Shown: in pieces, positions 33,127-40,939 of the stretch
Numbering within the stretch: position 1 is the stretch's first letter
How the letters are laid out: every line of letters begins with the position of its first letter
Origin: Prevotella sp.
GTDB lineage: Bacteria; Bacteroidota; Bacteroidia; Bacteroidales; Dysgonomonadaceae
NCBI GenBank assembly: GCA_031285905.1
Contig: JAITVH010000169.1
Coordinates: 1 to 40,939, forward strand
DNA length: 40,939 nucleotides
Reading direction: 5' to 3'
The notes under the pieces: generated by a model
Database searches by the model: none
Seen by the model: only the letters and a program-made list of their open reading frames with translations
What the model was told of the DNA's origin: nothing
Program-made: the position numbers and the translations under genes

Positions 33127-33975
33127 CTACCACGTTTTTAATTGTTTAATATCAAACGTCCATTCAGGCGTGTATAGATATCCAACAATGTTTGCGCTAT
33201 ACCAAGGGCTGAGTTTAACGTCATTGTTATTTTTCAGAATTTGTGTTTCTTGTGCCGGCATATAACTTTGAGCAAGCAAAAAAACTTTTTCTCCATTCTC
33301 GTTTTCAGCAACATCCACAACAATTACGGCGTGTCCGGGCGAACCGCCTAAAATAAGAACATCTCCGATAGCAATGCCTTTAATGTCTTTTGAATGCAGA
33401 GATTTTGATAATGAAAGCGTGCCAGCATAAATAAAAACAAATTCCATGTAGTTCCTAAAGTCTTTGTAAGTATTTGAAAGCTCTGCTGTTTTGTGCCAAA
33501 CAGTTTTGTTGCCATTCACGATTACCCGGTTGCCGTTCATCCATTTGGTATAGTCCATTTGGAAACCGTTTGTCAGAGTAAACGAAATTTGGTCATACGC
33601 TTTGATAGAATAAAGATATTCCCCTCGTAACCGCATAATTGCATCTGCACATTGCTGTAAATCCCTGTTTGAAATGTCCATATCAACCACAGCGTCATAA
33701 ACAATGTTATGCTTTATATCGCCATTGAAGTATCTCACTTTTGTCCCCGCTGGTTTTAACGGAAGATTACGCAAATAATCGGCAAATGAATTTTCATCAA
33801 CGGATTTACGTTGAAAGCCATTCGGCGGATTAAACCTTGTTTGTATAGTATTTCCTTCTTTGTCAATTATACCTTTATCATTGACAGTTATCTCTATTGT
33901 TTGCTTGTCAGCAGACTGACCACAACAGTTTAGTGTTATGGAAACGAATAATAAATATTTAATCCAATGTTTCAT
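33127..33975 (-). CDS. DUF4846 domain-containing exported protein
   Basis: 282 residues. The hydrophobic N-terminus ends in LNCCGQ, a plausible lipobox with C17 or C18. The remainder matches my memory of DUF4846 proteins of Bacteroidota: FNPPNGFQRK near the start, DMDISNRDLQQCADAIMRLRGEYLY, and the C-terminal GGSPGHAVIVVDVAENENG...LAQSYMPAQETQILKN with a conserved His and the SPWY block. The GH-A and Q-S-Y-M-P pattern hints at an NlpC/P60- or transglutaminase-like fold, but this is a guess; the function is unknown. A run of eight G on the minus strand lies 43 bp upstream of the start. Confidence 0.82.
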   Translation of the reverse strand: MKHWIKYLLFVSITLNCCGQSADKQTIEITVNDKGIIDKEGNTIQTRFNPPNGFQRKSVDENSFADYLRNLPLKPAGTKVRYFNGDIKHNIVYDAVVDMDISNRDLQQCADAIMRLRGEYLYSIKAYDQISFTLTNGFQMDYTKWMNGNRVIVNGNKTVWHKTAELSNTYKDFRNYMEFVFIYAGTLSLSKSLHSKDIKGIAIGDVLILGGSPGHAVIVVDVAENENGEKVFLLAQSYMPAQETQILKNNNDVKLSPWYSANIVGYLYTPEWTFDIKQLKTW

Positions 33976-34157
33976 CCGTATCGTCTAAAAATTGCTGCTG
34001 TCATAAAACTTCTATCGCCCCCCCCAAAACACTAATTGTCTGAAATACAGAAGAATTATACTGAAATTCCGATGTTATTCGATTTTCAAATCCGAAAAAA
34101 TGTGTGTTTTTCTCTTTGTACAGTTGATTGATATATCTGTTTGTGAGGATTGAAAGA

Positions 34158-34937
34158 TTATCCCGCTAAATTTGTTTTTATACCTAATTGCTCTACTCTG
34201 TCAGCTATTTTTCTTAAATCCTCTAAAGGCACCTTTTCAAGGTTTTTTTCGGGAGTTTCCCTGTCGATGGCGTAAATCATTACTTCCCGTGGATTCGTCT
34301 CTTTGATGGCTTCTAACCACGCTGAGATTTCTTCTTCCGTGGTATTATCTACCACCTTTCCATCGTGGCTTCCCCTGACAAACATGGTTTGCATGATGAA
34401 ATTTCCGTCGAAACGCTTGAATAATTCGATTTGCTTTTCGATGCTATACAGGCGCGAGTTAGGGCGGTCTATCAACTTCACTGTTTCCAGGATAGCCGAA
34501 TCGAGTTTCAGGATATTGTTATCCACTTTCTTCAAAGCTTCAAATACTTTCGGATTGCCCGCGTGCATCGCATTGGATAGTACACTGATTTTGGCATCGG
34601 GGAAATATTGATCCCGCAGTTCGATAGTATCATCGATGATTTCAGCAAATTGCGGATGCATCGTCGGTTCGCCGTTTCCGGCAAAAGTAATTACATCTAT
34701 ATTTGCCTTTTCATCGATAAGCTGTTTTAGTTTATCTTCCAGTGCTGCCTTTACGTTCTCTCTATCAGGCAATTTGGTTTTAGTACGGAAATCTTTATTA
34801 TATCCGCATTCACAATAGATGCAATCGAAAGAACAAAGCTTACCGTCATAGGGTAACAGATTCATCCCTAATGATGTGCCCAGCCGTCTGCTATGGATAG
34901 GCCCGAAAACTATTTCGTGAAATAAGATAGTTGACAT
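34158..34937 (-). CDS. Radical SAM protein (COG0731-like)
   Basis: 259 residues with the cluster motif C35-x3-C39-x2-C42 (KLCSFDCIYCECG) after GPIHSRRLGTSLGMNLLP, and the SAM-binding strand TFAGNGEPTMHP. This N-terminal block is typical of the COG0731 Fe-S oxidoreductases related to the wybutosine enzyme TYW1 in archaea and eukaryotes; bacterial members have no assigned substrate. It lacks extra domains and an extra cluster at the C-terminus. Located 195 bp after the GyrB-like gene with a REP-like repeat between, so probably a separate transcript. Confidence 0.88.
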   Translation of the reverse strand: MSTILFHEIVFGPIHSRRLGTSLGMNLLPYDGKLCSFDCIYCECGYNKDFRTKTKLPDRENVKAALEDKLKQLIDEKANIDVITFAGNGEPTMHPQFAEIIDDTIELRDQYFPDAKISVLSNAMHAGNPKVFEALKKVDNNILKLDSAILETVKLIDRPNSRLYSIEKQIELFKRFDGNFIMQTMFVRGSHDGKVVDNTTEEEISAWLEAIKETNPREVMIYAIDRETPEKNLEKVPLEDLRKIADRVEQLGIKTNLAG

Positions 34938-34973
34938 TTTTTTAATTACAAGTTAGTAAAAATTAGTTCCCAC

Positions 34974-35110
34974 TTTGTCATGCTGAGGAACGAAGCATCT
35001 CCTTCTTCAAAAGAACTTAAGAGAAAAGAGATCCTTCCTTGCAGTCAGAAACAACTGTTGGCTTTGCCGATTCTTCGAATTCGACGGAGTGCAACGTAGT
35101 CAATGACAAG
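34974..35110. repeat. REP-like repeat, copy C1
   Basis: Begins TTTGTCATGCTGAGGAACGA, contains GCATCTCC and GAGATCCTTC, and ends in CAATGACAAG; the ends TTGTCAT/ATGACAA are inverted. A diverged relative (C2) is at 39234-39299. Elements of the 'TTGTCATGCTGAG ... CTCAGGATGACAA' type are familiar from many bacterial genomes as non-coding interspersed repeats. It occupies most of the gap between the radical SAM and GyrB-like genes. Confidence 0.7.
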
Positions 35111-35132
35111 ATTACATAAATTATATTAGTAC

Positions 35133-36176
35133 TTACTTTTTAAACCTGCTGATGAAGCTATCGGCTTTTTCCTTGTCCTGGTCGAAATAAGCGGATAATT
35201 CGTTGAAAACGATTTCTTCTACCCCTTCTTCTACCTCCGGCATCTCCAGTTCCAGCTTCATAGAGCCTCCAAATCTATAATTTGGCCCAAGTACTGATGC
35301 TACGAGGATAAAGCCTTCTTCTTTTATTCTTTTATCTGATACCTCAATATCTATGCCATTCTTAGTGGCATAGTTTTCTATGGCCTTAACAATCCCTTTT
35401 ACGATTCCATCGACTAGCGAACCATGGTATAATGTATCTACATATCCTGCAAAGGATTGTATATAGGGGCTGACAGCATAGTTGAGGAAACTAAATGAAA
35501 CGGAATAATGAAAATCGCCACGCGCCTGTTCAATATTCAGGCGGATATGCGGTTCATCGATGGAACGCTGAATAACAAGGCTGTCCATTTTATCGGCCAA
35601 TCCGTTCGGATAATGGAATACGCACCGCTGGTGTTCCCGGCCTGCATTGTCAACACTTATTATTTCTATATCCGGATTGATGGAAGCAATTCGCTGATAA
35701 ATAGTATTCAGGTCTTCGAACTTCAACTCAGGCTGCTGAAATATATTCTGATCGGGAACAAATTCTATCAAGAAGTCGTGAGGAATATAATTATCTTCAG
35801 TATCTGTCTTGAATTCTCCCTTTTCACCTGTGAGCGTATATGTTTTTCCGTTGTAAACTTCTATTTTTACTGAACCGGAAAGAGTCAGTATAACGGATAA
35901 ATCGAGGATTTTAGTCAGTACATCCATATCAGTCGGATCAAATCCATACTCCAGTATTTCCAACTTTTTCATCACGGTCTTCACATTCAGGTCCGACGAG
36001 GTAATGCGGATGAGCCCTTTAGGAGCAATTTCTATTTCGGCTTCGTTCATTTCAGCCGATGAAATCATATCCAGCAGGAAAGCTTCAAGCATTCTGTAAA
36101 CTCCTTTTGTATCTGTTGAACCTACATACATTGCCGGACGCGATAGTATGCTTTCTTTAATTGGTATTGTTCTCAT
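35133..36176 (-). CDS. GyrB/ParE-like protein lacking ATP-binding motifs
   Basis: 347 residues. The N-terminus SRPAMYVGSTDTKGVYRML corresponds to the 'RPGMYIGST...GL..L' start of type IIA topoisomerase B subunits. FLIEFVPDQNIFQQPELKFEDLNTIYQRIASINPDI and the segment YVDTLYHGSLVDGIVKGI match the transducer domain, ending near GGSMKLELEMPEVEEGVEEIV. Missing are the GHKL ATP-binding motifs (the Asn-Ser-x-Asp-Glu helix, D-x-G-x-G and GLHGVG loops) and the whole TOPRIM and C-terminal parts. It therefore cannot be a working topoisomerase subunit; it could be a regulator or decoy. It follows the lipoprotein gene by 11 bp. Confidence 0.82.
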   Translation of the reverse strand: MRTIPIKESILSRPAMYVGSTDTKGVYRMLEAFLLDMISSAEMNEAEIEIAPKGLIRITSSDLNVKTVMKKLEILEYGFDPTDMDVLTKILDLSVILTLSGSVKIEVYNGKTYTLTGEKGEFKTDTEDNYIPHDFLIEFVPDQNIFQQPELKFEDLNTIYQRIASINPDIEIISVDNAGREHQRCVFHYPNGLADKMDSLVIQRSIDEPHIRLNIEQARGDFHYSVSFSFLNYAVSPYIQSFAGYVDTLYHGSLVDGIVKGIVKAIENYATKNGIDIEVSDKRIKEEGFILVASVLGPNYRFGGSMKLELEMPEVEEGVEEIVFNELSAYFDQDKEKADSFISRFKK

Positions 36177-36187
36177 ATCAGATTCTA

Positions 36188-36832
36188 TTATATTGGTTTA
36201 TAATTTTCAATTTTTGTATATATTTTACCGTTCCACCACATTGGAATTCCTATGTTATCAGGATGAATAAAATCAATATCAAATTCCGCTTTTAATATGC
36301 CTTTTTTCCAAAGCTGCTTTTCTATTTTTATGTATCCACCTTTACTGTCAAAATATTCTTCTCCAATATCTGTTATACTATTGAGCTTTATCCGGGCAAA
36401 ACACTTATTTTCTATAATTCGTAGTTCCAGGCTTGAATGAGTAGCAGCGTTACATTCGGTATAGCATAGGATGGTATCGTTCTCCCCTTTATAAGCCCGT
36501 GCAAAATTTGTTCCTGCCCACTCATAACACTGTGCTTCGCCGACAGTGGTATGATAAAGATGAGTTGTATCTGTTAATTGATAGTACTTATCGATAGAAT
36601 CGTTAAATATTTTTCCCTCTTCATCTCTCATTTTATAAGTTCTTTCATCGCACAGACCATCGCAGACAAGTTGGGCAAAGTCATTTAAAAGTATACCTTC
36701 GGGGTAGTCCCATTGTTCTGTAAATGAAAAATCTCCTCTCAGATTGTCTGTCCATTCTATTTTTATTCCCCTCTCATTATTGTTACATGATAAGAGGAAG
36801 AAAGAAAATAATATGGTAGAAATTGTTCTCAT
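36188..36832 (-). CDS. Lipoprotein of unknown function
   Basis: 214 residues with a short lipoprotein signal (MRTISTILFSFFLLSC, Cys at 16) followed by NNNERG. The mature part has seven or so further Cys (VCDGLCDE, CYEW, CYTECNA, NKCFAR), suggesting disulfides, and aromatic-rich strands; I recognise no domain. It begins 4 bp after the YqaA-like stop and ends 11 bp before the GyrB-like gene, so it belongs to the same transcript. Confidence 0.8.
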   Translation of the reverse strand: MRTISTILFSFFLLSCNNNERGIKIEWTDNLRGDFSFTEQWDYPEGILLNDFAQLVCDGLCDERTYKMRDEEGKIFNDSIDKYYQLTDTTHLYHTTVGEAQCYEWAGTNFARAYKGENDTILCYTECNAATHSSLELRIIENKCFARIKLNSITDIGEEYFDSKGGYIKIEKQLWKKGILKAEFDIDFIHPDNIGIPMWWNGKIYTKIENYKPI

Positions 36833-36836
36833 TTTA

Positions 36837-37280
36837 TCACACTATCCAGTTCACACCATACATTATCAGTACATAACGGGCGAATTTACCGAGAAACATG
36901 GCGACATTTACAATATATACATTTGCTCTCATAAATCCCAAAGCCAATGCTATCACATCGCCCACCACAGGCAAAAAGCTGAAGAAAGCCATAAATGCGC
37001 CCTTTCCTTCGAGCCATTTTTGAACTTTGTCAATTTTCTCTCTATTTACTTTCAGGTATTTTTCTATCCATTCTGTTTTGCCCAATCTACCGAGCAGATA
37101 ATTGGTCATACCTCCCAGCCAGTTGCCCACAGAGGCAATTATCACACATGTCCATGCATTCATCCCCAGAGCAATCAATCCGGCAAAAACGACTTCCGAA
37201 CCAAACGGCAGGATAGTAGCTGCAAGAAAAGATGCCAGAAATAGTCCGATATAGCCGTATTCAACGAATCCATCAAGCAT
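36837..37280 (-). CDS. YqaA/DedA-type membrane protein (VTT domain)
   Basis: 147 residues with about four hydrophobic segments. The N-terminus YGYIGLFLASFLAATILPFGSEVV and the segment FFSFLPVVGDVIALALGFMR followed by MFLGKFARYV are typical of the short YqaA branch of the DedA/VTT (SNARE-associated) family, whose larger members translocate undecaprenyl phosphate or phosphatidylethanolamine. The role of YqaA itself is unknown. The ATG at 37280 overlaps the end of the 71-residue gene by 8 bp. Confidence 0.9.
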   Translation of the reverse strand: MLDGFVEYGYIGLFLASFLAATILPFGSEVVFAGLIALGMNAWTCVIIASVGNWLGGMTNYLLGRLGKTEWIEKYLKVNREKIDKVQKWLEGKGAFMAFFSFLPVVGDVIALALGFMRANVYIVNVAMFLGKFARYVLIMYGVNWIV

Positions 37281-37488
37281 TTTGCAGGCGGATATAAAGA
37301 GAAATGGCGAATCCTACGGCAAATATGCACAATACAATACCAAGCCTTTTTACCCATTTTTCGGTCTTCAGACTTTCCTCATCATATTTTGCGCCGCGCA
37401 TCAATGTTCTGGGGCTAACGATCATGAAAATTCCGAAAAGTAAGAATAGAGCTGCATATAAATAGTCGAAATTAGAAAGATGACTCAT
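37273..37488 (-). CDS. Small two-helix membrane protein
   Basis: 71 residues: a first membrane helix (YLYAALFLLFGIFMIV), a short cytosolic-type charged loop (SPRTLMRGAKYDEESLKTEKWVKR) and a second helix (LGIVLCIFAVGFAISLYI). It resembles small DUF-type proteins of Gram-positive and Bacteroidota genomes with 'F.i..P' and 'K..G' patterns, but I cannot name it. It lies 6 bp after the 561-residue membrane protein and overlaps the YqaA-like gene, so it is coexpressed. Confidence 0.75.
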   Translation of the reverse strand: MSHLSNFDYLYAALFLLFGIFMIVSPRTLMRGAKYDEESLKTEKWVKRLGIVLCIFAVGFAISLYIRLQNA

Positions 37489-37494
37489 AAATTA

Positions 37495-39180
37495 TTATTT
37501 AGGATGTTGTTTTCGTCTGGATACAAAGATATAAATACATAACAAAATAACGCAGCCGATGGTAATGTACCACGATATATTTTGAATTATTGTACCTTTA
37601 TAATATACTTTTAGAGTACCCGGTTTATCTGCCGGAACCTGTATAAGGCCGTTCCTGCTTTGTGTAAAAGGTATGTTTTCATTGTTAAGCTCGGTTACAT
37701 ATCCTTTATAGTAAAATAACGGTAATTCGAGCGAATCTATTTTGCTGGTTGTGATATTTACCTGAAAAATATTTTTGTTGCGGGATATATTCATAATTTG
37801 GGCATCATTATTCATAATACCAATACTATCGCCTCTTGATAGAATATAATATCCCGAAGAAACCCTGTCGGGAACATACTCTGCCCCGTTGAGATAGAAG
37901 AAATTTCCGGGGGTGGGTTTTTCATTTGATGGGCGGATATGCTCAGCATACATAAATTTGTAATTATCATTGTGGAAATACAATGTAACCGCTGTTAGCA
38001 ACACAACAACGCCTAAAGCGATGAAACGGGACTTATTCTTTAGGAATATGCGGGATAAATAATACCCCGCTGCAATGGCAAAGAAGAATGTAACTAATAA
38101 ATACAAACGTGATGGATACTGAATGAACGATAAAAGCGTGAAAGGAAATCGCCCCCAAGGGAACATGCTGGATGAGGCTATAAGGTATAATATCCCGATC
38201 AGTACGCCGATATCCACACTTTTCAGTTTATTCGATTTTTCCCTTACAAAAAAACGGAGGAATATTGCTAAAGTGAGGACAACTCCTATTCCGACTATCG
38301 TTATATCTTTTGGATAAACAAATCCGCAAAAAAGAGCCCAAAGAACATAATTCAATGGTAATTTGGCCCGGGATGGCAATGTCCAGTCGTTGGTTTCATA
38401 TCTGAACGTGTTGGATTGCATTTGTTCCCACATCGGAAGTATATAGCTGCAAGTGATGAAAAGGGTGATTATTCCGGCCAAAGCCAGATAATAGAAGCGT
38501 TTCGGCTCGTTAACAATATCTTTGTAATAAACGATTAAAAAGATAATAACTGTAATGAATGTCAATACCGTAGAAATGACATGCGAGAAGATCAGGAGGG
38601 AAAATCCGATGGCAATAATGTACCATTTTTTGTAATCCCCTTTTATGATATGGTAAAGTCCCAGAAAGACAATCGGAATAAATGTAAAGGCAAATACTTC
38701 ACCCAGTGCACCTCGATTATATACATCGAACAGGCGATATACCGAAAATGTGTAGAGGATGGAGCCTATTGTAGCGGCAAATGAGCTTTTATATACCGTA
38801 TTGATCGTTTTATACATAAACAGTCCGCAAAGGATGGTCATCGTAACCAGCATCACCTCGTATGCAGACTGTCCGCCTGTAATTAATCCGATGACAGCGA
38901 AAGGGATAAGAATTACATCGGAATAAAAAACTTTGCTCAAGTATCCATAATCCAATGCTGCGGTGTAATCGATGTAAATGGGAAATCTACCTTCCTGTAA
39001 GGTAGTAATCAGGGCTTCAAATCTCTTCAGGTGAAAGTAGTAATCATACCCCGGTTGGTTATACACAGGGCCATAAAGAAGAAACATATAGACTGACAGG
39101 ACTGCCAGTAGCGCGAAAAAGAACCAGAATTGGTACTTTTTTGCAGAATTATCGGTAAGTTTTTCTATATCTTTTGTCAT
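37495..39180 (-). CDS. Polytopic membrane protein, GT-C/YfhO-like
   Basis: 561 residues with about 12-13 hydrophobic segments and a soluble C-terminal domain (about 400-525) before a last helix and a basic tail (RRKQHPK). After the first helix comes GYDYYFHLKRFEAL with D46, H50 and R53; an acidic residue in this first extracytoplasmic loop, and the 'YFHL.R' block, are typical of GT-C lipid-linked glycosyltransferases and YfhO/COG5617-like proteins. Which sugar or substrate is involved is unknown. The downstream gene overlap chain (561-aa / 71-aa / YqaA-like / lipoprotein / GyrB-like) suggests one operon. It is a paralogue of the partial gene at 39524. Confidence 0.82.
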   Translation of the reverse strand: MTKDIEKLTDNSAKKYQFWFFFALLAVLSVYMFLLYGPVYNQPGYDYYFHLKRFEALITTLQEGRFPIYIDYTAALDYGYLSKVFYSDVILIPFAVIGLITGGQSAYEVMLVTMTILCGLFMYKTINTVYKSSFAATIGSILYTFSVYRLFDVYNRGALGEVFAFTFIPIVFLGLYHIIKGDYKKWYIIAIGFSLLIFSHVISTVLTFITVIIFLIVYYKDIVNEPKRFYYLALAGIITLFITCSYILPMWEQMQSNTFRYETNDWTLPSRAKLPLNYVLWALFCGFVYPKDITIVGIGVVLTLAIFLRFFVREKSNKLKSVDIGVLIGILYLIASSSMFPWGRFPFTLLSFIQYPSRLYLLVTFFFAIAAGYYLSRIFLKNKSRFIALGVVVLLTAVTLYFHNDNYKFMYAEHIRPSNEKPTPGNFFYLNGAEYVPDRVSSGYYILSRGDSIGIMNNDAQIMNISRNKNIFQVNITTSKIDSLELPLFYYKGYVTELNNENIPFTQSRNGLIQVPADKPGTLKVYYKGTIIQNISWYITIGCVILLCIYIFVSRRKQHPK

Positions 39181-39233
39181 ATTGAGAAATAACTATAATT
39201 ACTTTTACATACGCTACGCTCCTGTGACCGTTG

Positions 39234-39299
39234 GTTGTCATGCTGACGATAGGAAACATCTCCTCTCATATAAGATCCTTCGTAACCTCAGGATGACAA
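39234..39299. repeat. REP-like repeat, copy C2
   Basis: Starts GTTGTCATGCTGACGAT, contains ACATCTCC and AGATCCTTCG, and ends ACCTCAGGATGACAA; the outer TTGTCATxCTGA and TCAGxATGACAA are inverted repeats. Shorter than copy C1 but with the same internal order. Confidence 0.75.
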
Positions 39300-39369
39300 A
39301 GTGAATGTGATAAATCGAGATATTAGAGTTATATTGGACGACTATATGTAATTTATTATCTATATTCAA

Positions 39370-39488
39370 TTGCCCCCTGCTTTAGCTGGGGGAGAAAAAT
39401 CAAACCTGTAAATGGCTTTAGCCAAAAGATTTTGACTAAAGTCTTCTTCTTGTGATATCATTATTCCCCGCCTTAAAAGACGGGGCAA
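39370..39488. repeat. Multi-hairpin intergenic element D
   Basis: Four hairpins in 119 bp: CCCCC/GGGGG (39373-39392), GGC-TTTA-GCC (39414-39423), GAC-TAAA-GTC (39434-39443), and CCCCG/CGGGG (39466-39485), bordered by TTGCCCC and GGGGCAA, which are inverted. The 'CTTTAGCCAAA' and 'GACTAAAGTC' type of repeat is known as an interspersed Bacteroidota element. It may also act as a terminator for the gene ending at 39524. Confidence 0.75.
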
Positions 39489-39523
39489 CAAAATTTTTGA
39501 AGATAAACACATTATGCTTTTAT

Positions 39524-40939
39524 TCAATATAAACTCTCTTGTTTATTTTTCTGTTTTCTTTTTTGCAAAACAACAATAATTACAAATATAAGCACTCCTA
39601 TTACAGATATAAGCACAGATGAATTCTGAATTTGTGTACTATTATACCATATTTCAATCCTTCCGGATTCGTTAACTTCAACTTCAACCAATCCGTAATC
39701 ACTCTCGCTTACACCTAATTCTTTACCGTTTTGCTCGGCTTTATAGCCTTTATAATAAATAAGAGGCAGTTCGACTCTATCGGGTTTACTGATGTCTATA
39801 TCTAAGGATGTAACTCTTTCATTTCTTTCAAAATTCACAATTTGTGTACCTGTATTACGAAATTTGACACTATCTCCTCTTTCATGAATGAAATCGTAAG
39901 ACGGAATTTTTACTGGCAGGTATTCCATCCGCCCGAGATAATATTCGTTTTCAACGGAGGGAACCCCAGTAAACCATGCGGGTGCACCTTCCATCGCTTT
40001 TGTTTGCCAATATTTATAACTATTGTTGTTGACGATGAAAACGATAAGAATAAATCCGATGATTCCAATACCGGCCACCATATATTGCCTTTTTGTTTTC
40101 AATATTGTAAACAGATAATACGTTCCGGCAATGGAAAAGAAGAATACTACAAACTCGTATAACCGCCATGGAAACTGGATAAACCCTAATGGTAACCGCC
40201 CCCACGGGAATACTGAAGATATCATTATTAATAATAGTAGCCCGGTGAAAGCGCAGATATCGGCGATTCTGGTATAATTACTCTTTTCTTTTACAAAGAG
40301 CCTGAGAACGATAAGTATAATTAATAGCGGGCCTGTACCGCTTATATTTTGTGTTTTTGAATAAAGGACACCACTGATCATGCCCCATCCGATTTCTTTT
40401 AGCCCGAGTTTGGTCTGCCCGGTTATGTTCTCGTGCTGGCTATAGTAAAATGTATTGGAAGACATTTGCTCCAGCAATGGTAAGAGATAGCTGGCGACAA
40501 TGGGCAATGTTATCAGAGCAGCCAGTAACAGGTATTTGATTCGTTTTGGCTCTTTCAGCAGAGGTTTATAACATATTATGAGGATTAGAATGATCGCTAT
40601 AAACGTAAGGAAAGAGGATAATAGGTGTGTATAGATAAGCAAGCTGTAGCCTATTGTAAGGATGTACCATTTTTTATAATCTCCTGCTATAATATGGTAT
40701 AATCCTAAGAAAACAAGCGGTAGAAAGGTAAAGGATATCGATTCGCCCAGAGCCGCCCTGTTGTACCAGTCGAAAAGATGATAGGCCGAAAAAGTATATA
40801 GCAACGAACTCGCCGAAGCAACGAATGAATTTTTGAATATAGCATCTACAGCTTTGTACATGAACAATCCGCAGAGGAAAGTCATCGTAAAGATCAAAAT
40901 GTTGTAAGCAAGGACTGTTCCCGTCAATAATCCGATTAG
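39524..40939 (-). CDS. Polytopic membrane protein, GT-C/YfhO-like (5' end beyond the window)
   Basis: The frame runs open to the right edge (codons read L-I-G-L-L before TGTVLAYN), so at least 472 residues are seen and the N-terminus is missing. It is a clear paralogue of the 561-residue protein at 37495-39180: CGLFMYKAVDAIFKNSF, YTFSAYHLFDWYNRAALGE, VFLGLYHIIAGDYKKWYI and the C-terminal YKGYKAEQNG domain align throughout. The predicted function is the same unassigned GT-C-like role. The two genes are tandem copies separated by repeats C2 and D. A TTG at 40925 is only a chance internal codon. Confidence 0.8.
   Translation of the reverse strand, partial: LIGLLTGTVLAYNILIFTMTFLCGLFMYKAVDAIFKNSFVASASSLLYTFSAYHLFDWYNRAALGESISFTFLPLVFLGLYHIIAGDYKKWYILTIGYSLLIYTHLLSSFLTFIAIILILIICYKPLLKEPKRIKYLLLAALITLPIVASYLLPLLEQMSSNTFYYSQHENITGQTKLGLKEIGWGMISGVLYSKTQNISGTGPLLIILIVLRLFVKEKSNYTRIADICAFTGLLLLIMISSVFPWGRLPLGFIQFPWRLYEFVVFFFSIAGTYYLFTILKTKRQYMVAGIGIIGFILIVFIVNNNSYKYWQTKAMEGAPAWFTGVPSVENEYYLGRMEYLPVKIPSYDFIHERGDSVKFRNTGTQIVNFERNERVTSLDIDISKPDRVELPLIYYKGYKAEQNGKELGVSESDYGLVEVEVNESGRIEIWYNSTQIQNSSVLISVIGVLIFVIIVVLQKRKQKNKQESLY

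Larger units (their letters stand above)
39181..39523. other. 343-bp gene-free region with two REP-like elements
   Basis: Holds repeat C2 (39234-39299) and the multi-hairpin element D (39370-39488) between the two paralogous membrane-protein genes. No promoter box of the TAnnTTTG type was found. Confidence 0.7.

Noticed and set aside
36744-37244. 166-codon open frame on the plus strand opposite the YqaA-like gene
   Set aside because: Composition rich in His, Ser and Gln and no domain; the opposite strand carries a clear VTT-domain protein with operon spacing.
1-40939. Insertion sequence, prophage or integrative element
   Set aside because: No transposase, integrase, relaxase or phage gene is present; the repeats seen are short non-coding elements.

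Overview
The window comes from a bacterium of the phylum Bacteroidota, most likely order Bacteroidales and quite possibly Dysgonomonas or a close relative. This rests on several things seen together: an AT-rich genome; start regions carrying the Bacteroidota promoter pattern (TTTG about 19-20 bp upstream of TAnnTTTG); many lipoproteins of the 'short signal, Cys, acidic run' type; BACON, fimbrillin-like and BspA-type leucine-rich repeat surface proteins; and a run of core genes (ribH, deoC, MazG-like, dtd, uvrC, apt, mnmG) typical of this group. The genus is an impression, not a proof.

Layout. 1-120: two tRNA genes (Gly, partial; Tyr) on the minus strand with a near-ideal promoter. 155-11478: a long minus-strand block of housekeeping genes: riboflavin (ribH), deoxyribose salvage (deoC), nucleotide sanitation (MazG-like), tRNA proofreading (dtd), an HdeD-like membrane protein, nucleotide excision repair (uvrC), adenine salvage (apt), tRNA wobble modification (mnmG), a CutC-family protein, a TlpA-like thioredoxin and a YgiQ-type radical SAM protein. 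Two parS-like palindromes lie between apt and mnmG, which suggests the window is close to the replication origin. 11588-13903: a plus-strand Omp85/TamL-like outer-membrane lipoprotein. 13929-19254: minus-strand lipoprotein, exported choloylglycine-hydrolase-like enzyme, dihydroorotase, a phospholipase-D-fold nuclease and miaA. 19406-24920: plus-strand surface adhesin, rsfS, ftsH and a BACON lipoprotein gene that appears frameshifted near its end. 24984-27426: minus-strand operon purC / zeta-toxin-like kinase / 60-aa partner / menG. 27600-30594: plus-strand LRR lipoprotein, quinone reductase and Dabb-domain lipoprotein. 30640-40939: minus-strand purF-type amidophosphoribosyltransferase, DUF4846 lipoprotein, radical SAM protein, a GyrB-like protein that has lost its ATP-binding motifs, a lipoprotein, a YqaA-type membrane protein, a small membrane protein, and two tandem GT-C-like membrane proteins (the second runs off the window).

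Most of the window is ordinary core genome. No transposase, integrase, phage gene or CRISPR array was seen, and I find no large new multi-gene system. The points that deserve a second look are smaller: the paired parS sites; an interspersed intergenic repeat family (four copies) with a multi-hairpin REP-like element wedged between two of them; two further REP-like repeat types at 34.97 kb and 39.2-39.5 kb; the ATPase-less GyrB homologue; the kinase/60-aa pair inside a biosynthetic operon; and the frameshifted BACON gene. Promoters were assigned by eye from TAnnTTTG and are only as strong as that motif.
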